In this document: positions 35,813 to 46,000 of the stretch, piece after piece | Numbering within the stretch: the stretch's first letter is position 1 | How the letters are laid out: every line of letters starts with the position of its first letter | Assembly (NCBI GenBank): GCA_023428905.1 | Contig: JAEYWP010000016.1 | Span: 372,001-436,000, forward strand | Source: Verrucomicrobiota bacterium | GTDB lineage: Bacteria; Verrucomicrobiota; Verrucomicrobiia; Opitutales; Opitutaceae | Length of the DNA: 64,000 nt | Direction of reading: 5' to 3' | Notes under the pieces: generated by a model | Databases searched by the model: none | What the model was told of the DNA's origin: nothing | What the model saw: only the letters and a program-made list of their open reading frames with translations | Translations under genes and position numbers: made by a program

Positions 35813-37281
35813 CCCTCTATCTCATTCTTCCGTCGCTCCTGGTCGCGGTGGTCATCGCCTCCGTCTGGCTGGAGCGGTGGAGTGTCCCCGTGATCCTGGT
35901 GGCGCTGGGTACCGGCATCGTCTGTGGCAGCGATGTCCTGAACCTGTGGCATTTCGACGACATGGTGCTGACCAACCAGGCTGCGAACCTCGCCCTGGTT
36001 TTCATCCTTTTTCACGGTGGCTTCATGACAAAGCGCGCGGACTTCCGCGCCGTCGCGCTCCCGGCCGGTGGCCTGGCAACCTGGGGGGTCATGCTCACAG
36101 CCGCCGTCACCTTTGCGTTTTTGCGCTGGGTGCTCGGGTGGTCGATGGAGCTGTCCCTGCTTCTGTCGGTGATCATCTCGTCAACCGATGCTGCCGCGAT
36201 CTTCTCCATTCTGCGTCGGCAATCGCTGCCGCCCCGCCTATCTTCCACGGTGGAAATCGAAAGCGCAGCCAATGACCCGATGGCGATCCTGCTGACCACG
36301 GTGGCGGTGGCGACGCTTGCGTCCGGAGAGAAGTTCGAAAGCACCACCATCCTGCTTTTCTTTTGGAAGTTTGGGGCCGGGCCTCTTTTTGGCATCCTTG
36401 CCGGCCGCCTCACCGTGTGGCTTTTCAACCGCCTCATGCCGCAGGACCGCGGGTATTATTACGTCCTTTTTGTGGGCGTGGTGCTCCTGACCTACGGGGT
36501 GGCGGAGGTCGCGCAGGCAAGCGGGATGCTCGCTGTTTTCACCGCCGGATTTGTCATGGGCAACCGGGCCTTCGTCCACAAGCAGGGCGTACTGAACTTT
36601 TCGGAGGCGCTCTCCACCATTGTGAACATCGGCATGTTCGTGCTGATGGGGCTGCTGGTGTTTCCCCGGCAGTGGTCCGACGTCTGGGTGCAGGGACTAC
36701 TCCTGTTCCTTGTGCTGACTTTCGTCGCGCGCCCAGTCGCGGTGTTCATCGGTACCCTGGGAATGGACTTTGGGTTTAAGAACAGGCTTTTCGCCTCCTG
36801 GGCCGGCCTGCGCGGCGCGGTGCCGATCGTACTGGCCACGTATCCGGCGGCAGCCGGCCTGGAACTCGGCAACGAGGTGTTCAACCTCGTGTTCTTTGCC
36901 GTGATTCTCTCCATCCTTTTTCAAGGCTCGACACTCGGATTTGTCGCGGAGCGCCTGGGCCTGGCGGCACCAGCGAGGCCCAAGTCCCTTTTCAGCCTGG
37001 AGATGATCACGATGGCGAAGAGTGACTACGATGTCGTGGCAATCGACCTGCCCGGCCCGAAGGGCATGCAGGGCCCGCGTATCCGCGACCTGGCATTGCC
37101 GGAGGGAGCGGTGATCACGCTTGTCACGCGAGGCGACCAAGTGGTGCTGCCCACCGGGCAGACGCGCCTTGAAGGATGGGACCAGGTCACCGTCCTGGCG
37201 CACGCCCCGGACGAGGACCGTATCCGGGAGGCGTTCGGTCGCGCCTTTCAAACCGTCGAGGACGAGACCCGCCGTGGCTAG
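35803..37281 (+). CDS. K+/H+ (or Na+/H+) antiporter with RCK_C domain
   Basis: A 492-aa CPA1-type antiporter like CvrA/NhaP2. About 12-13 membrane segments are followed by a cytosolic TrkA-C-like domain (from about residue 400; LPGPKGMQGPRIRDLALPEGAVITLVTRGDQVVLPTG) that may sense ligand. The ion-binding region includes LFHGGFMTKR and ESAANDPMAILL (ND motif). It likely controls potassium, sodium or pH homeostasis. The start overlaps the end of the LysR gene. Confidence 0.88.
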   Translation: MSLTLYLILPSLLVAVVIASVWLERWSVPVILVALGTGIVCGSDVLNLWHFDDMVLTNQAANLALVFILFHGGFMTKRADFRAVALPAGGLATWGVMLTAAVTFAFLRWVLGWSMELSLLLSVIISSTDAAAIFSILRRQSLPPRLSSTVEIESAANDPMAILLTTVAVATLASGEKFESTTILLFFWKFGAGPLFGILAGRLTVWLFNRLMPQDRGYYYVLFVGVVLLTYGVAEVAQASGMLAVFTAGFVMGNRAFVHKQGVLNFSEALSTIVNIGMFVLMGLLVFPRQWSDVWVQGLLLFLVLTFVARPVAVFIGTLGMDFGFKNRLFASWAGLRGAVPIVLATYPAAAGLELGNEVFNLVFFAVILSILFQGSTLGFVAERLGLAAPARPKSLFSLEMITMAKSDYDVVAIDLPGPKGMQGPRIRDLALPEGAVITLVTRGDQVVLPTGQTRLEGWDQVTVLAHAPDEDRIREAFGRAFQTVEDETRRG

Positions 37282-37334
37282 AGGGTGTGATCCAGCGGCT
37301 GGAGCGTCCCGGCCTCGGGAGACCGCCTCCATCC

Positions 37335-38324
37335 TCACAGCCAGCGTTTATATTTGAAAATCAAATACGGAACCACGGCTGAAACCAGCATGAGGCCGAG
37401 CGCGAACGGGTAGCCCCAGGTCCACCGCAGTTCCGGCATGTGTTGGAAGTTCATCCCGTAAACACTTGCGACCAGCGTCGGCGGCAAAAGCACCACAGCG
37501 AGAATGGAAAACAGCTTGGTGATGCGACTCTGCTGACTGTTGATCGCGTTTTGGTCGCTGTTGATCAGACCGAGCGTCGCGCTTAGGAGAAACGTGACCT
37601 TGCTGGAGAGAAAGTTCGCGTGATCGGCGAGGGCGAAGACGTCTTTGCCGGCGATTCGCCACGATTCGTCGATCGGTTCCGCGCTCAGGTATCCACCGGT
37701 CTCGGTGAAAAAACCATGCATCCGCTGAAGACTGACCAGGCTCTCCCTCGCGTTCGCGGTGCGGATTGCGTTTTGGCCGATCCGCTTCAGCAGGTCGTTG
37801 TAGCGATTTTCGCCGGCCTGTCCGTCACCGCCCAGGAAGATGGTGGTGGAGAGGGCATTCAAATCCGCCGCGACAAACTCAAGCACGTCGGCAATGCGGT
37901 CGACCACCTCGTCAAACAGGCCGAGGAGGACCTTCTGGGCGGTCGGGAAGACCTCGGGTGACCGTTCGTGACGCGTCGCGAAACTCCGGAATGGCGTCGG
38001 GTCGTCAAACCGCAGGGTCACCAACCGCTGTGGTCGGTAGGCGAACGTGACCGGAGTCGTGGCGGGGCTGGCATCCGTCGCCCTGATCATGATCGTCGCG
38101 GTCATGAACAGGGCCCGGCTTTCGGTGTACAGCCGGCTCGAGATCTCGATTTCCTGCGCTTCGTTACGGGTAGGCAGGGGGAGCCTCTCCAGCGTTTCGA
38201 TCGCTCTGATTTCCTCCGTGCTCGGGTCGAAAAGGTCGATCCACGTGACATCCACATGGTTCTCGTGCGGTGCGTCGAGGGCGGTCACGCGCCGTACGCC
38301 GCGGCTGCTGTGGAAGGTGATCAT
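37335..38324 (-). CDS. corA: CorA-family Mg2+/Co2+ transporter
   Basis: A 329-aa divalent cation channel. The N-terminal cytosolic domain is followed by a long helix and two C-terminal membrane helices. The selectivity motif YGMNF is at residues 289-293, and the C-terminus ends with basic residues KYKRWL. Standard CorA length is about 316-350 aa. It is convergent with the antiporter gene, with 53 bases between the stops. Confidence 0.92.
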   Translation of the reverse strand: MITFHSSRGVRRVTALDAPHENHVDVTWIDLFDPSTEEIRAIETLERLPLPTRNEAQEIEISSRLYTESRALFMTATIMIRATDASPATTPVTFAYRPQRLVTLRFDDPTPFRSFATRHERSPEVFPTAQKVLLGLFDEVVDRIADVLEFVAADLNALSTTIFLGGDGQAGENRYNDLLKRIGQNAIRTANARESLVSLQRMHGFFTETGGYLSAEPIDESWRIAGKDVFALADHANFLSSKVTFLLSATLGLINSDQNAINSQQSRITKLFSILAVVLLPPTLVASVYGMNFQHMPELRWTWGYPFALGLMLVSAVVPYLIFKYKRWL

Positions 38325-38444
38325 GGAGGAAGGGGACCTGACCGTTGGCCAATGTCCCGGTTTCCACGCTGCGCTGACAGCCGCAGACTGGCGAGTGTTT
38401 CAGAAGTACGCCCCCTGCGTTCAAGGGGCGCAGCGTGTCTTTCG

Positions 38445-41240
38445 CTATTTCGTCGTCAGAGTGAGGGTGCCTGCTTCAAGCCCCTTTGCTTTGGCCACCA
38501 GGACGATTTCGCCGGGTTCACCGGTCGACTGCACGATCACCTGGGCGAGGCCGTTGAAGGTGGAGCGGCGCCAGGCGGGGGCAGGGTGGAAGCGGCGGAA
38601 GGACGCGGGCTGAAACTGCCGCAGGGTTTCTCGCTGGCCCCAGTCGGCGAAACGGACCGCCTGGATGCGCAGGGTGTTGCCCTTTGCGCGGAGACGATCG
38701 GCGGCGAGGGCGACGGTGGTTTTTGCCTGCGAAGGTTCCGCATCGGTGTAGAGGGCCTCGCCGTTCAGCACCACTGTCTGTTTCGCCCCGAGGGCATTGA
38801 GCAGCAGGTCATAGCTCGCGGCGTCCCAGTCCGGGCGGTCAAAGGTCGCTTCAAAAACGACGGGTTCGGGAGTCGGGGCCGCGTCCGGCGCCGTCCACGC
38901 ACCGATCGGGTGCGTCGTCACCGATCCCACATACTGGTCGGGCTCGAGGGACGAAGGATCACCGTTGCCGACGCCGAGGATGCGCCCGGGCCCGCGCAGC
39001 TCAAAACTCACCGGCAGGTTGGCGGTGGGCACCCGGCGCCCGTTCCCATCGCGCACCTCCACCGCGACGACCGCGGTGTCGTGGCCGTCGGCGGCGAGCC
39101 TTGCACGGTCGGGCGCGAGCCCGAGGGCGGCGGCCGAACCGGTGGTTTCAACCGCGGTGCGCAGGCTTTCACGGCCGCCGGTGTAGCCCACCGCCTCGAG
39201 CCGGCCGGGTGCATAGGCCACCTTCCAGGCGAGATGCCCGTTGCGCGGCATGGCCTGGCGTCCCTGCGAGGTCCCATTGAGGAAAAGCTCGACCTCGTCG
39301 CAATTGCTGTGGGCGCGCACCTCCACGGCCTGGCCCTCGCGGCCGGGCCAGTTCCAGTGGGGGAAGAGGTGCAGGACGGGTTCGTCGCTCCACCACGATT
39401 TCAGGTAGTAAAAACTGTCCTTGGGAAACCCGCACGTATCCAGAATTCCAAACTGCGAGCTGATCGCCGGCCAGCCGAACGGAGTCGGCTCGCCGCGGTA
39501 GTCGAAGCCGGTCCAGTAGAACACCCCCGCCGCATAGGGCCGGGCGGCGTAGTGCTGCCAGCCGGTCTCGGCATTGCCGCCCGAGGAGCCATCCTCGACC
39601 GGGGCAAGGTGGCAGGCGTCGCGATTATCCACATACACGCCGCGCGTTCCCTGGGTGGTGGTTTCCTCGGTGCCAATGATGATTTGCCTGGGAAAAGCCC
39701 GGTGCTGCGCGTCGGTGTCGCCGTGCCTGATGTAGTTGACGCCCATGACCTCGACCGTGGTGGACGAGCCGCCCCAGCCGCCGCTGATTGCCACGGTGGC
39801 CAGGCGGTCCGGGTCCAGGCGGCGGACGAAATCCTGCATCGTGGTGGTGATGCGCGCGCCCTTGATGTTGCCCTCAATCGCCCACTCCTCGTTGCCGATC
39901 GACCAGAGGATGACGGAGGGATGGTTGCGGTCTCGGCGCACCAGTCGCTCCAGCTGGGTGAGATGGTAGGGATTGATGCCCATCAGCCGCGTTTCGTTGA
40001 TCACGAGCATTCCCAAACGGTCGCAGGCTTCGAGCAGTTCCGGGGTGGGGGGATTGTGGGAGGCACGGTAGGCGTTGCTGCCCATTTCCTTCAGGCGGCG
40101 GATACGAAAATCCTGGAGCGCGTCGGGAAGGGCCGCGCCGATGCCGGCGTGGTCCTGGTGATTGTTGGTGCCCTTCAGGACGACATGTTTGCCGTTGAGG
40201 AAAAACCCGTGGTCGGGATCGAAGCGCACCGTGCGAATACCAAAGCGGGTCCGCACCTCATCGACGGGTTTTCCATCCACCAGGACGCGGGTCACGAGGG
40301 TGTGAAGCTGGGGGGACTCGAGCGACCAGAGGCGGGGAGCGTTCAGCGTCACTTCTGCGGTGACAAGCTGGCGGCCGCCGGGTGGGAGGCTGGGCGGGGC
40401 CGCGGTGGTGGTTGAAAGCACGTTGCCGTCGGGGGCGAGGATACGATGCTCCACCACGCCGGCGCGGGGTTCACGTCCATGATTGAGCACGGCGGATTGG
40501 ATCCGGAGAGTGGCGGCGTCACCCGTATCCGTCACGGTGGTACGCACCCAGGTCCCGTCGGTCTCGAGGTGCAGCGGATCCGACTTGCGCAGCCAGGCGT
40601 GGCGGTAGATCCCGGCGCCCTCGTAGAACCAACCCTCCTCGACGGAGGCGTCCACCCGGACGGCGATCACATTTTCACCGCCGTAGTTCAGGTAGTCGGT
40701 CAGGTCATAACCCGCGTTGAGATAACCGCTCGGCTCCTCGCCCACGTAGAAGCCGTTGATGAAGACGCGGGCGGCACGGTACACGCCGTCGAATTCGACC
40801 CAGATGCGGCGCCCGAGGTCCTCCGCCGGCACGCTGAAGGTGTACCGGTACCAACCCACGCTGTTTTGCGGGAAGCGAGGGCCCACCGCCTTGTAGCCGT
40901 GGCTCGCGCTGGCCTTGGCATCAAAAGGCAGTTCGACCGCCCAGTCGTGTGGCAGGCGCACCTCACGCCAGCCGCGGTCATCGAAGGCGGCGGCGGCGGG
41001 ACCATCGCCGTAGCCGGTCTTGGCGAGGTAGGAGAAATAACTGGTCCCGTGGTTGTAGTCCTGCGCCGGATCGGTGGCGTGGCCGAGGGCGAAGCGCCAC
41101 CCGGAATCGAGCCGGATGCGTTCGCGCTGGGCCGCCGCGGGCAGTGCGGTCAGCGCGCAGAAAAACGCGAGGAGGAGGGCGAAGGGTGCGGCGCGGAAGG
41201 CCCGGCGCCATGGAAGGGAGCGGGTATGCGGGGGGAGCAT
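38445..41240 (-). CDS. secreted glycoside hydrolase family 2 (beta-galactosidase-like)
   Basis: A 931-aa GH2 enzyme with a signal peptide (residues 1-38, ending LPAAAQ). The order is the jelly-roll domain (LPHDWAVELPF, GVYRAARVFINGFYVGEEPSGY), immunoglobulin-like domain, then TIM barrel (GTNNHQDHAGIGAALPDALQDFRIRRLKEMGSN). Acid/base E451 (WSIGNEEW) and nucleophile E525 (IIGTEET) are visible. The C-terminus has further beta-sandwich domains. The start at 41240 was chosen at the signal peptide over 41345. It probably releases galactose or related sugars from polysaccharides. Confidence 0.92.
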   Translation of the reverse strand: MLPPHTRSLPWRRAFRAAPFALLLAFFCALTALPAAAQRERIRLDSGWRFALGHATDPAQDYNHGTSYFSYLAKTGYGDGPAAAAFDDRGWREVRLPHDWAVELPFDAKASASHGYKAVGPRFPQNSVGWYRYTFSVPAEDLGRRIWVEFDGVYRAARVFINGFYVGEEPSGYLNAGYDLTDYLNYGGENVIAVRVDASVEEGWFYEGAGIYRHAWLRKSDPLHLETDGTWVRTTVTDTGDAATLRIQSAVLNHGREPRAGVVEHRILAPDGNVLSTTTAAPPSLPPGGRQLVTAEVTLNAPRLWSLESPQLHTLVTRVLVDGKPVDEVRTRFGIRTVRFDPDHGFFLNGKHVVLKGTNNHQDHAGIGAALPDALQDFRIRRLKEMGSNAYRASHNPPTPELLEACDRLGMLVINETRLMGINPYHLTQLERLVRRDRNHPSVILWSIGNEEWAIEGNIKGARITTTMQDFVRRLDPDRLATVAISGGWGGSSTTVEVMGVNYIRHGDTDAQHRAFPRQIIIGTEETTTQGTRGVYVDNRDACHLAPVEDGSSGGNAETGWQHYAARPYAAGVFYWTGFDYRGEPTPFGWPAISSQFGILDTCGFPKDSFYYLKSWWSDEPVLHLFPHWNWPGREGQAVEVRAHSNCDEVELFLNGTSQGRQAMPRNGHLAWKVAYAPGRLEAVGYTGGRESLRTAVETTGSAAALGLAPDRARLAADGHDTAVVAVEVRDGNGRRVPTANLPVSFELRGPGRILGVGNGDPSSLEPDQYVGSVTTHPIGAWTAPDAAPTPEPVVFEATFDRPDWDAASYDLLLNALGAKQTVVLNGEALYTDAEPSQAKTTVALAADRLRAKGNTLRIQAVRFADWGQRETLRQFQPASFRRFHPAPAWRRSTFNGLAQVIVQSTGEPGEIVLVAKAKGLEAGTLTLTTK

Positions 41241-41486
41241 CTGCCTAGAAGAAAGCGTCTGTGGTAACGGTCGAGCCCCCAAGTGGTTCCTGAGGCCCAA
41301 ACAGGGCCATTTCCAAACGAGTGAACGAGACGAAAGCTGTGCCACTGGGACCCATTAGCTATTCAATTGCGGCAGTCAGGAGCCCTCGGGTTCCCGGCGA
41401 TGTTCTTTCCCGTTTTACCTTCCGCGCGGGCATCGGCGCGGCGGATCCTTTCTCCGGGGCATCCCGCTCCGGGGGAAAACCAAAAG

Positions 41487-41621
41487 ATGCAGACTACCGT
41501 TAAGCGAACCTTCGCGAATCGAGTCGCCGCCTTCGTGCGTGCAGCGTTCCAGGCCTGGATTCAGACCCCGGCCTTCCCGAACCACTGCCCGATCCACATG
41601 GGGCACCACTCGCTTCGCTAA
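41487..41621 (+). CDS. 44-aa basic small protein with own terminator
   Basis: The ATG at 41487 opens a 44-aa frame that begins MQTTVKRTFANRVAAFV and ends HHSLR before TAA. It is basic, with a short amphipathic stretch (RVAAFVRAAFQAWI) and a His-rich C-terminus. No family is recognised. A strong intrinsic terminator starts 19 bases after the stop, with no other plus-strand gene before it. That favours a real short transcript; without this context it would be a chance frame. Confidence 0.55.
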   Translation: MQTTVKRTFANRVAAFVRAAFQAWIQTPAFPNHCPIHMGHHSLR

Positions 41622-41639
41622 GCTAAATCAGTAAATCCT

Positions 41640-41676
41640 CCGGCCCAGGGCTCACGCCTTGGGCCGGTTTTCTTTT
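41640..41676 (+). terminator. strong intrinsic terminator
   Basis: A 12-bp stem with one G-T pair (CCGGCCCAGGGC/GCCTTGGGCCGG, loop TCAC) is followed by TTTTCTTTT. It reads on the plus strand and ends the transcript of the 44-aa gene. Confidence 0.88.
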
Positions 41677-41703
41677 CGGCCGTGGTGAAGGGTTGCGGCA
41701 GGG

Positions 41704-41910
41704 AACCACAAATGGACGTGAATTCGGAGACGGCATTCCCGTACTCGATTGGGAGGATCGTGGTTCCTTTTTTTGACCACGGATGAAGACGGATTGCGGG
41801 TTTCTATTCGTGTGAATTCGCGTCCATTCGTGGTGGGTTTTCTCAACCGCGGATGAAGACCTCACGGGCGGATCCGGAGGGATGCTTATCATCTGTGTCC
41901 ATCCGTGGTT
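41704..41910. repeat. nested inverted repeats of CCACGGATGAA type
   Basis: Two repeat pairs interleave. ACCACAAATGGACGTGAATTC (from 41705) matches in inverse the sequence at about 41813-41833. ACCACGGATGAAGACGGAT (41776-41794) matches in inverse 41891-41909. A further copy of the GCGGATGAAGAC core is at about 41848. This looks like a dispersed intergenic repeat rather than a coding or regulatory element. It ends 65 bases before the isomerase gene. Confidence 0.65.
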
Positions 41911-41974
41911 AAGCGGTTTGGATGAGAACCGGAGTTGCTCCACGCGGCGGCATTGTTTCAGTGCGCACACCCCT

Positions 41975-42856
41975 ATGACCCAACTGTTGACCCGACGGGC
42001 CGCGCTCCAGAGCGTCGCGGCCGGAACCGCCCTGCTTGCCTCCAACCCCCTTGCCGCCGTGGCCGCCGCTGAAAAGGCCCTGCCTTCCCATCTTAAAGGG
42101 CGCGTGCGCCATTCCGTCTGCAAGTGGTGCTACAAGGACATTCCGCTGGAGGACCTCTGCCGGGCCGCGCCGGGCATCGGTCTGACCTCAATCGAACTGC
42201 TGAAGGTGGAGGACTTCCCGACGCTCCAGAAACACGGCCTGCAATGCGCGATCGTCGATGGAGTGCCGGGCGGTATCAGCAAGGGACTCAACCGCCTGGC
42301 ACATCACGATGCGATCGTCCGGTTTTTCGAGGAGACGCTGCCCCTCACTCAAAAGGCCGGGTTCCCTGCGATGATTTGTTTTTCGGGCAATCGCGACGGC
42401 ATGAGTGACGAGGAAGGGCTGGACCATTGCGTCACCGGCCTGAAGCGAATCGCGCCCCTCGCGGAGAAGCATCAGGTGACCATCTGCCTCGAACTCCTCA
42501 ACAGCCGGGTCAATCACCCGGATTATATGGCGGACCACACGGAGTGGGGCGCCGAGCTTTGCCGCAGGGTGGGGTCGGAGCGGGTGAAACTCCTCTACGA
42601 CATCTACCACATGCAGATCATGGAGGGGGACCTGATCGCGACCATCCGCAAGCACCACGCCTGGATCGGTCACTATCACACCGGCGGCGTGCCCGGGCGC
42701 CATGAGATCGATGCGTCTCAGGAAATCAACTACCCGGCGGTGGTGGAGGCGATTCTGGCGACAGGTTACCAGGGCTACATCGGCCAGGAGTTCATCCCGA
42801 AGCGACCCGACAAGCTGGCCTCGCTCGCCGAAGGCGTGCGCATCTGCGACGTCTGA
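41975..42856 (+). CDS. exported TIM-barrel isomerase (hydroxypyruvate isomerase-like)
   Basis: A 293-aa protein of the AP-endonuclease-2-like TIM-barrel fold, similar to hydroxypyruvate isomerase. The N-terminus has a Tat-like signal (LTRRAALQSVAAGTALLAS). Metal-ligand motifs are seen: ELLNSR, LLYDIYHMQI, GHYHTGGVPGRHEID and YIGQEF. The start ATG at 41975 puts the RR at residues 7-8; the frame extends to 41882. A periplasmic sugar-acid or keto-sugar isomerase is plausible. It precedes the PVC-type dehydrogenase gene. Confidence 0.86.
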   Translation: MTQLLTRRAALQSVAAGTALLASNPLAAVAAAEKALPSHLKGRVRHSVCKWCYKDIPLEDLCRAAPGIGLTSIELLKVEDFPTLQKHGLQCAIVDGVPGGISKGLNRLAHHDAIVRFFEETLPLTQKAGFPAMICFSGNRDGMSDEEGLDHCVTGLKRIAPLAEKHQVTICLELLNSRVNHPDYMADHTEWGAELCRRVGSERVKLLYDIYHMQIMEGDLIATIRKHHAWIGHYHTGGVPGRHEIDASQEINYPAVVEAILATGYQGYIGQEFIPKRPDKLASLAEGVRICDV

Positions 42857-43036
42857 GCACGCCAGCCGGACCGCGGCCGCGCCGGCCTCCCTGAGCCCGC
42901 CGTCCCCTCCGCTGGGGCGGCCAGCCCAACCCTGCCGCAGCCGCCGCTGGCAGTTTCGCGATTAGTTTTTTCGCTCAAAGGTATTAGCCGGGCTGGCGTT
43001 TGCCCGAGTCCCTTCTCTCACTTGCGTCCCTTTCCC

Positions 43037-46000
43037 ATGCCCTCCGTTCCCCTCCGCTCCTGCTTCGCCGGCCTGATCCTTTCCGCCACGCTGCTGCCCG
43101 CCCAGTCATTGAAACTGGAGGCGGTGGAGCGGCTGCCCGACCCGGTGGTCGATCCCGCCTCGGACGATGCGCTCCGTGCGCTGCAGCGCTTCAGCCTGCC
43201 CGCCGGCTTCAAGGCCCAGCTCTGGGCGGCGGAGCCGATGCTGGCCAATCCCGTCGCCTTCGACATCGACGCCCAAGGGCGTATTTACGTGGCGGAGACG
43301 TATCGCTACCGCACCAGTGTGCTCGATATCCGCCACTACATGGGGATGGTCGAACTCGACCTCGCCGCCCGCACGATCGAGGACCGGGTGGCAATGACCC
43401 GCCAGGTTTTCGGCGAGGAGGGCGCGCGGCAGCTGGCGATCGAAAGTGAGCTGGTACGGATGGTCGAGGACCGGGACGGGGACGGGAAGGCCGACCGGAG
43501 CCACGTTTTCGCCACCGGCTTCAACAGCATGTTGGATGGCATTGCCTCGGGCGTGCTGGCGCGCAAGGGCGAGGTCTGGTTCACGAATATCCCTAGCCTC
43601 TGGCGGCTCGAGCGGGACGCCTCCGGCGCGAAGGCCACGAAGCGCGAGGAGGTGCTGCGCGGGTTTGGGGTGCGTTTCAACTACACCGGTCATGACTTTC
43701 ATGGCCTCGCGATCGGTCCGGACGGTAAGCTGTATTTCACGATCGGCGATCGCGGCACGCATGCACGCGGCCGCGAGGGCCAGGTGATCGATGTGCCGGA
43801 TGAGGGCGCGATTTTTCGCGCCAACCTCGACGGTTCTGACTTCGAGCTGGTGGCGCGCGGTCTGCGCAACCCCCAGGAGCTCGCGTTTGACGAGCACGGA
43901 AATCTTTTCACCGGCGACAACGACAGCGACAACGGCGACATGGAGCGCCTGGTCCATGTGGTCGAGGGCAGTGACAGCGGGTGGCGCGTCGGCTACCAGC
44001 ATGCGCCCCTGGGCCAGGGTGGCCCGTGGATGACAGAGGGCTTGTGGAAGATGCGCTTTCCGGAGCAGCCCGCCTACCTGCTCCCGCCCGTCAGCCTGAT
44101 CGAGGATGGACCGTCCGGTCTGACCTACCACCCCGGGACCGGACTCGGCGGAGCGCTGCGTGGTCATTTCTTCATCTGCCATTTCAAGGGAAGCATCAGC
44201 CGCAGCGGTATCCAGACGTACGCGGTGCGGCCGCAGGGCGCCGGTTTTGTCGTGACGAGCAGCGAACCCTTCATGGGCGGCATCCTCGCGACCGACGTGA
44301 GCTTCGGGCCGGACGGCGATCTCTACGCCCTGGACTGGGTGGAGGGCTGGCCCAAGTCGCGCAAAGGCCGGATCTACCGGGTAGCCGCGACCACGGCGGA
44401 TCCGGCTCAGGCGGCGTTGAGTGCGGAGGTGCGGACGCTTCTGGCCAAGGGGTTCGAACAGAGCACCGCGGAAGCGCTTCGCGGTCTGTTGGCCCATGCC
44501 GACTACCGGGTGCGTCTGGAGGCGCAGCTCGAACTGGCGGACCGCGGTCCGGCCAGCCTGCCGGTCCTGACCTCCGTAGCTCAGGATGTGACGTTAGGTC
44601 GGCTGGCGCGGCTGCATGCCATCTGGGGCCTGGGTCAGCTGGGCCGGGCCGGCGCCAACGTGGCTGATACCCTCGTTGCGTTGGCGGCGGACGCGGACGA
44701 AGAGGTCCGCGCGCAATGCCTGAAGGTGCTTGGGGACCTGCGTTTGCCCGGTGCGCTCCCGTTCCTGGTCAGCCGTCTGGAGGATGCCGCTCCGCGGGTG
44801 AGCTTTTTTGCCGCGCAGGCCCTGGGGAAGCTCACGCGCCCGGAGGCGGCGGACGCGCTTGTCGCCCTTGCCCGCCGGAATGCCGACCAGGATGCCACCC
44901 TGCGCCACGCGGTGGTGATCGCGCTGAGCCAGCTCGGCGCGACCCCGGCCCTGGAGAAGGCGGCGCAGGATCCAGATCGCGCCGTGCGTCTCACCGCTCT
45001 CCTCGTGTATCGACGGTTGCAGGACGCGGCGATCGCCTCCTTCCTGGACGACGCGGATCCGTTTCTCGTGCGCGAGGCGGCGCTCGCGATCAATGACGCG
45101 CCGGTGGTCCCGGCGTATCCGGCGCTCGCCGCCAAGCTCGCGACCGCCCCGGCCGCCGACGAGCCCCTCGTGCTGCGGGCCATCAATGCGGCCCTGCGGT
45201 CCGGGGGCCGCGAGCATGCGGAGGCGCTGGTCGCCTTTGCGGGTCGGGCGGATGCCCCGGAGGCATATCGGCGCGAGGCTTTGGTGCAGCTTGCAGCCTG
45301 GGCGCGCGTGCCCGAGCGCGATCGGTTGGTGGGTGTGTACCGGCCGCTTCCGCCACGTGATGCTGGCCCGGCGGTGCAGGCGCTGGCGCCGGCGTTTGCA
45401 ACGCTCGCCGGCACTGGACCCGAGAGCGTGCGGCTCGCGGCGATCGATGCCGGCGTGGCGCTGCGTGCACCGTCGGCGGGCGATGCGTTGCAGGCAGTGG
45501 TGGCGGACGAGACCGCGCCGGGTGCGGTGCGGGGGCGTGCCCTGACAGCGCTCGAAACGCTGGGGCACCCGGGGTTGGCGTCCGCGCTCCAGGCGGCGAC
45601 ACGGGGCGCTGCGGTCGAGCCACGTCTCGCTGCGCTTCAGATTCTTGCCCGGAGAGACCCCGGGGAAGCGTTGCCCATCATTGCCCAGCTCGCCGGCAAT
45701 GGAAACGAGGTTGAACAGCAGGCGGCCTACCGTGCGCTCGCCCAGCTGGACATGGCGTTGGCGTCGAAGGAGCTGATCTCAGCGCTGGATCGCCTGCGCG
45801 ATGGAAAGGTGGCGGCGGGCGCCCAGTTTGATCTGCTCGACGCAGTGGAAAAAAGCACCGACGCCGGCGTTCAAGCACGTTGGCAGCAGGTCAAGCAGGC
45901 ATGGGCCTCGAGCGGTGATGCGCTCGCTCCTTTCCGCGGCGCCTTGCAGGGTGGCGCCCCCCACCGCGGGAGGTCCCTCTTTAACAATCATCCCGTCCTC

